Origin: Parasponia andersonii
Taxonomy: Eukaryota > Streptophyta > Magnoliopsida > Rosales > Cannabaceae
DNA length: 64,000 nucleotides
Direction of reading: 5' to 3'
Assembly: GCA_002914805.1 (NCBI GenBank)
Contig: JXTB01000216.1
Coordinates: forward strand, 557,882 to 621,881
Numbering within the stretch: the first letter of the stretch is position 1; every line of letters starts with the position of its first letter. The position numbers and the translations under genes are program-made. Below the pieces are notes generated by a model. That model ran no database searches. It had not been told where the DNA came from and worked only from the letters and a program-made list of their open reading frames with translations. Below, piece by piece: positions 59,499 to 64,000 of this stretch.

Positions 59499-61785
59499 AA
59501 ATTAAAATAAATAAGTGTTGATAGTATGAATTTAAATGTCAAAAAATACCCAAGAATTTTAATATTAAACCTTAAAACCCAAGAAAAGACTTCAGTAATT
59601 CCTCATTGTTTCAAATATCAGGTTCTCGTGTGAATTTAAGTCTTCCTACACAAACTATATTATATCATGATGTCGTGTGAAAGGAAAAAAAAGGTCAGAT
59701 CTCGTAGGAGGATTTTCTACTTGCTAGTTAAACATAAAGGGAAAAAAAAAAAGAAAAGAAAAGAAAAGTAAATGGATATCTATAAGATCATAATTTTAAA
59801 AACTTACATGATAATGTCATATATTTTAAAGCTTATAGTTAGAATATTTGATTTCTTTTTTGGGTAAGTTCAGTACCTAACGTAATAGGATAAACTTGTT
59901 AGACTTGGCACACCTTCAATTTTCCTTCGGACAACGATTAACAGTAGTCCTTTTTCTTCTCTTTGCCCGAAGAAAAGTGTTTTTATCATGTCTACTCTCA
60001 AAGTAATTTTTTTCGCGATTGCATTACCGTAAAGGAACCAAAATATTGTTGAAAGGACCGAAAAATTAGCAGAATGATAGTATTTTTAAAAATATATTTT
60101 ATGATAAATATACTAATAGCTTTTTAATAAAACAACGCAGCAGCAGAAAATATAACTATAAACATGTTAATTTTCAAAATAATATATTAGAATCATGTAT
60201 CAAATTCATACCTTTTGTATTTAGTAAATATATATATATATATATGCTAGAAAAATAAGTGTAATTGAATTTTTAGACTATTTTTATATATATTCACAAA
60301 AGAGCTAGGCTATTTTTATATATATTCACAAAAGAGTATGATCTCTTAATGTTACAGAGGAAAAATCAAGTTAATTAGTGACTGTATTTTGATTCTTCAA
60401 AGAAATCTAAGGACAAAATATTGATTATTCATTTATCTTTAAGAATTCACTGTTTAGAAAAATTAACAGAATTTCTTTATAATTTCTGTCTTTTGTAACT
60501 GAGGTGTCTAATGTCTCCTATATATGTAGAGAATATGAGAAAAAGACGTAAAGGTGTAGCTACTTAAGAGTGTCACATGCCATAGTCACTGCTAGAGGCG
60601 TGTGGCCCCTTCTCCATTGGCCAAATTAGTCAGTGATTGGAATTCTTATTTCAAAAATTTCATGTTACTCATTTCTACCTCCTGTAATATTCAACTATAT
60701 TCAGTTGTCTTTTTTATTTTAGCAACTAGTCAAATATTATCTTGTTAGTATTTCTTTGATATATCTACACTTAATTAACCGCACTTAGAATAATTTTACA
60801 CAACTATCTAATATGTCCAAGTTCATTGAATCAAATTAATAATATGAATTACTACTATATTTTTTTTTTCTGGAAACTAGAATATTTTAAATAATGAATT
60901 TTTCTTGTATTCTCACTAGTCAGTATATCTAGGTAGTTACCAAAACTAATATAAGGTGTCCATTATAATATGTGCTATACGCTTAGGCCTAATAACAGTA
61001 CTAGGTGTGTGGCATTATGTGCAGTCCAAAATCTGATCTTCTAATTTAACTAAGTCAAATTGGTCCGATAGTATAAATATAGACGAAAGCTAGCCCGAGA
61101 ATCTTATGAGATATAAACAATCAGTTATAATTAAGAGGTTTGTTAATTATTTAATTTTAAATTTATTCAACGAAAGGACTGAAATTGTATCCTAATTGTC
61201 CATGATTACTTGTGAAGTAATGTCTCGTGTCATAATAATTCTTTGCTAATTACTTTTTCGTGAAAATATAATAAAATATTTTTTGGTTCTTACTAATTTT
61301 GTCTAATGGTCATCAGTCAATATGTTAGACATGTTTATGTTTATGACTTATGATCAAATACTAAAATCCACTAAGAGATATTAATTTTACTGGATTCTAA
61401 ATTATTAAATACATCGTATATTTCAATAAAATATTTCACCAAACTACATAGGATATTGATCTTGATTGATCTCACTCATTTGCAATCTAAATAAAGTCGT
61501 ACTTAAGAATACATAATCACATTTAACTCAATATTAAGAGTGAAATTAGTCACTACATATGAAATTTATTCCTATTGATATTATCAATTGAATTTCATTT
61601 ATGATCTAATTCAGTGTAAGTTTCATTACACCAGACAAGTGATCAAACTCTTACAAAGCCTATTACAACATAAATAAAATGCCTTATCTTATTTATATTG
61701 TTGTGAACCACAATTGATTAATTATAAATAACTTGTATTCATATCTTCTATGAATCTACATCATAATCATAAATATATATACATT
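59499..61785. other. AT-rich intergenic DNA
   Basis: No gene. Contains (TA)n at about 60231-60245 and a perfect short tandem duplication (CTATTTTTATATATATTCAC plus AAAAGAG, at 60278 and 60310). Confidence 0.5.
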
Positions 61786-61986
61786 GGTTGCCAATTCAGT
61801 ATGTATTTTTTTTTAACCTAAGTATATGTGTTTTTTTAGTCGTTGGATTAGTATCATGATGATCCAACGACTATAATGCTATACGTGAAAAGAAAAGAAG
61901 TACATCATTAATGTTATTTCTCTTTCTTACTTTTTAATATAAAAAAATGTGCATAATAAATTTTAATTTGTTAAAACAATAGCTAT
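61786..61986. mobile_element. MITE copy 4, cut by the Tat-type LTR
   Basis: Follows AAATATATATACATT and starts GGTTGCCAATTCAGTATG. The AGTCGTTGGAT...ATCCAACGACT hairpin (61838-61872) has an 11-bp perfect stem. Further landmarks AGTACATCATTAATGTTATT and GCATAATAAATTTTAATTTG follow; then the element stops without its right terminus where the LTR begins. Confidence 0.6.
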
Positions 61987-62636
61987 TGTTGTGCGGTCTA
62001 AAATCCTAAGATCGCATAAGGGTTAAGTTCGACCTCCTCCGTATTGGATATGTGCGACCTCTTCCACAGGTTATATGCGACCTCCTCTGTATAGTCGTGT
62101 GATCTCTTTTTGCATAAGTTATGTGCGACCTTTTCTGTGTAGGCTGTGGATGACCTCTTCGGAAAGAAAAGGGAAATAAGTATATGCTATATCAAACAGG
62201 AAACCTACAAGGAAAGGGAAATAGAAGTCTCCTATTTATGATCAACCAGTTACCCGTTTTGAGTGGTTATCCAATTATGTTGTTACTTAATTTATGTTAC
62301 CCGATTGTATAGTTACTCGTTTACATAATTAGGATCATAGGGATATAGGGTTACCTTTACTTATATAAAGGGGACTCAATGTTCCGAAGAGAGATCAAGT
62401 TTTGAGTATTCCAATTGCTTTTCAGTTCTCCAATTCCCAGACGAGACGTTGTAACTTTGAGTGCTTGTAATTCTCCATAAAATAGTGGAAAAAATAATGG
62501 ACGTAAGCTCATCTTTTTCGGGGCTGAACCACTATAAATCCTCTCTCTTTATTTGCTTTTGATCATTAACTCAATTCGCACAAGCCATATCTCTTAATTT
62601 TTTCTAAATTTATTGTTGATAAAACCTCCATCAACA
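61987..62636 (+). repeat. 5' LTR of the second Tat-type element, with internal minisatellite
   Basis: About 650 bp. From 62022 to 62162 it holds about six imperfect units of roughly 25 bp around the core TATGTGCGACCTCTTC. TATATAAA at 62362-62369 is the likely core promoter. The end CATCAACA abuts the primer-binding site. Confidence 0.75.
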
Positions 62637-63499
62637 ATTGGCGCTAGAAGGAGGGCTATTCCGGCAGAAAAATTTGTCAAATTCTACTTTTTCAATAATG
62701 GCAAACACTAGAAATACTACCAGAGTCACCTGAACTAGCCAAAACCAACCTCAAAGTACTGCCGCTACACAGGCAGACCCAGCTCCGGATCAGCGTACTA
62801 TGACTGTAACAGAAAACCTTTTCCAGAGACAGGATCATATGGAGGAGACGCTGGTGAACCTTCAGCAAGTCACTAACCAGATCAATGACACCCTGCGACG
62901 ACTTGCTGAAGGGCAGATGGTGACCCCACCACAGTACGAACGTCCCAAAGAATATCCTGCTCAATTACCTGAGAAAGGAATACAGATCCTAGAGACGAGA
63001 AGACGCGGCCAGCCAAGAACTCAGCAGGAGCATCATGAAGATCGCATCTCCAAAGGGAAAGGCAAGGTCGTAAACTTGCCTCCAGTATCTAGTACAGAGA
63101 ATTCAAGTACGAACCGTGATCGTGTACAACTTTCTCGTAAATCCACTAATAGTCAAGATCGCTTGAGCGGCGAACAAGGACGACCATCGAGAAGCGTCTT
63201 CGAAAGAATCAGCAGAGAGTCGAGACAAGATCCTGCAGACCTAAGACAGTATTTGGAGCGACGACGTAGTCATGATCAATCTGTATCGCATCACAACGAC
63301 CAAAGTCGGTCTCGTCGCACTATGTCACAGGTCGCAGAAGACTCTACCTGACCAACTCGCCATGAAACAGGATAACGAACGAAGGTCGCTTTTACCGCTA
63401 GCAAGGGATGATGCTTTCCCTCTGAACGTCGATGTTCACAATTTAAGGATCGCATTAGACGCACTTGCTGGCTGGGACGATGAGCTCACTGATGGGTAT

Positions 63500-64000
63500 C
63501 GTCAGTCGCCATTCAGCGAGGAGATTCGAGTTGCAGCCCTTCCCACTGGATTCAGACTTCCCACCATTAACACTTTTGATGGGAAAACTGATCCACAGGA
63601 CCATATGGATCACTTCAGTGACTTGATGGAACTTCATCGGGTTAGTGATCATGAACGCTGTAGATGTTTCGCTGTAACACTCTCGGGAGCAGCGAAGAAG
63701 TGGTTCCGAGACTTAAATCCGGCTCAATTTCGTCCTGGCAACAATTACAAACAGCTTTCTTAAGACAGTTTCAAGCTGCAAAGAATTTCACTGTTCCGCT
63801 TGTTAGTTTGTCCGCGATCCGGCAAGGTCCAGAGGAAACTCTACGGTCTTATCTCAATCGATTCACTTCAGAGCTAGCAAAGGTCAACAACCTACCTGAA
63901 GGAGGAGTTCTTACTCTTATGATGGCTGGCGTGCGACCAGAAACAAAACTCTGGGAGGAATTACTTGAGCGAGAGTGTAGAACTCTCGAAGACTTCTACC
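63500..64000 (+). pseudogene. Gag domain region of the second Tat-type element
   Basis: Contains the conserved plant gypsy Gag signature (DGKTDPQDHMDHF, CRCFAVTLSGAAKKWFRDL). This is the retrotransposon capsid region, not a host gene, and it is not intact as a continuous frame in the window. Confidence 0.8.

Larger units (their letters stand above)
61987..64000 (+). mobile_element. Ty3/gypsy Tat-type LTR retrotransposon, 5' part
   Basis: The 5' LTR is about 61987-62636 (TGTTGTGCGG...CATCAACA), followed at once by ATTGGCGCTAGAAGGAGGGC, the same primer-binding motif as in the 12.6-kb element. A leader and a gag region follow; 63.5-64.0 kb encodes a typical retrotransposon Gag domain (residues such as FDGKTDPQDHMDHFSDLMEL and GAAKKWFRDLNPAQF). 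It continues past the window edge. Gag is clearly better preserved than in the first element, with only a few breaks visible in this part, so it is younger. Whether the rest is intact cannot be judged. Confidence 0.85.

Noticed and set aside
62800-63351. 183-codon open frame rich in Arg, Gln and Ser as a novel nuclear protein
   Set aside because: It lies between the primer-binding site and the Gag domain of the second LTR element, so it is retrotransposon leader/gag.

Overview
The window is nuclear DNA of a flowering plant, almost certainly a eudicot. The evidence is genes with plant GT-AG introns, long AT-rich intergenic stretches, Ty3/gypsy Tat-lineage and Ty1/copia elements, a TRIM, and several miniature inverted-repeat elements (MITEs). 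The species cannot be fixed from sequence alone; the protein-coding genes look like ordinary rosid orthologues (inference only). There is one 72-base assembly gap (33630-33701) and a few isolated Ns.

Only three host protein genes can be supported. (1) 25911-31512, plus strand, eight exons, 525 aa: a chloroplast S1-domain RNA-binding protein of the RLSB/PDE338 type. (2) 49254-52592, plus strand, two exons, 1077 aa: a leucine-rich-repeat receptor kinase of subfamily XI, closest to Arabidopsis RGI5 (a receptor for RGF/GLV root meristem growth factor peptides), with the diagnostic RxGG motif intact. (3) 57215-57745, minus strand, 176 aa: a small, probably mitochondrial protein of the GCD1/embryogenesis-like family. 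They share no operon-like organisation; each is an independent nuclear gene, two serving organelles and one the plasma membrane.

Layout. 1-12.4 kb: AT-rich intergenic DNA with a composite MITE at the edge, microsatellites and a possible degenerate inverted-repeat element, but no gene. 12.6-21.0 kb: an old, heavily decayed Tat-lineage LTR retrotransposon with tandem duplications at both ends. 21.0-25.6 kb: intergenic, with a MITE and a near-ideal G-quadruplex run. 25.9-31.5 kb: RLSB. 31.5-43.4 kb: the gap, MITEs, an L1-type LINE relic, a hAT relic and an internally deleted copia element. 43.5-43.9 kb: a very well preserved TRIM with 5-bp target duplications. 44-48.1 kb: satellites and a hAT-like shell carrying a nested MITE. 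48.7-52.6 kb: RGI5 and its uORF-bearing leader. 52.6-57.2 kb: intergenic. 57.2-57.7 kb: the GCD1-like gene with a long-TIR MITE about 110 bp upstream of its ATG and a sister copy 1 kb further on. 61.8-64 kb: a MITE butting onto the 5' end of a second, better preserved Tat-type LTR element that runs off the window.

The most distinctive pattern is a MITE family seen about five times, with termini like GGTTGCCAATCTAATA, an internal hairpin and (TA)n-rich flanks. I found no evidence of a novel enzymatic or defence system.
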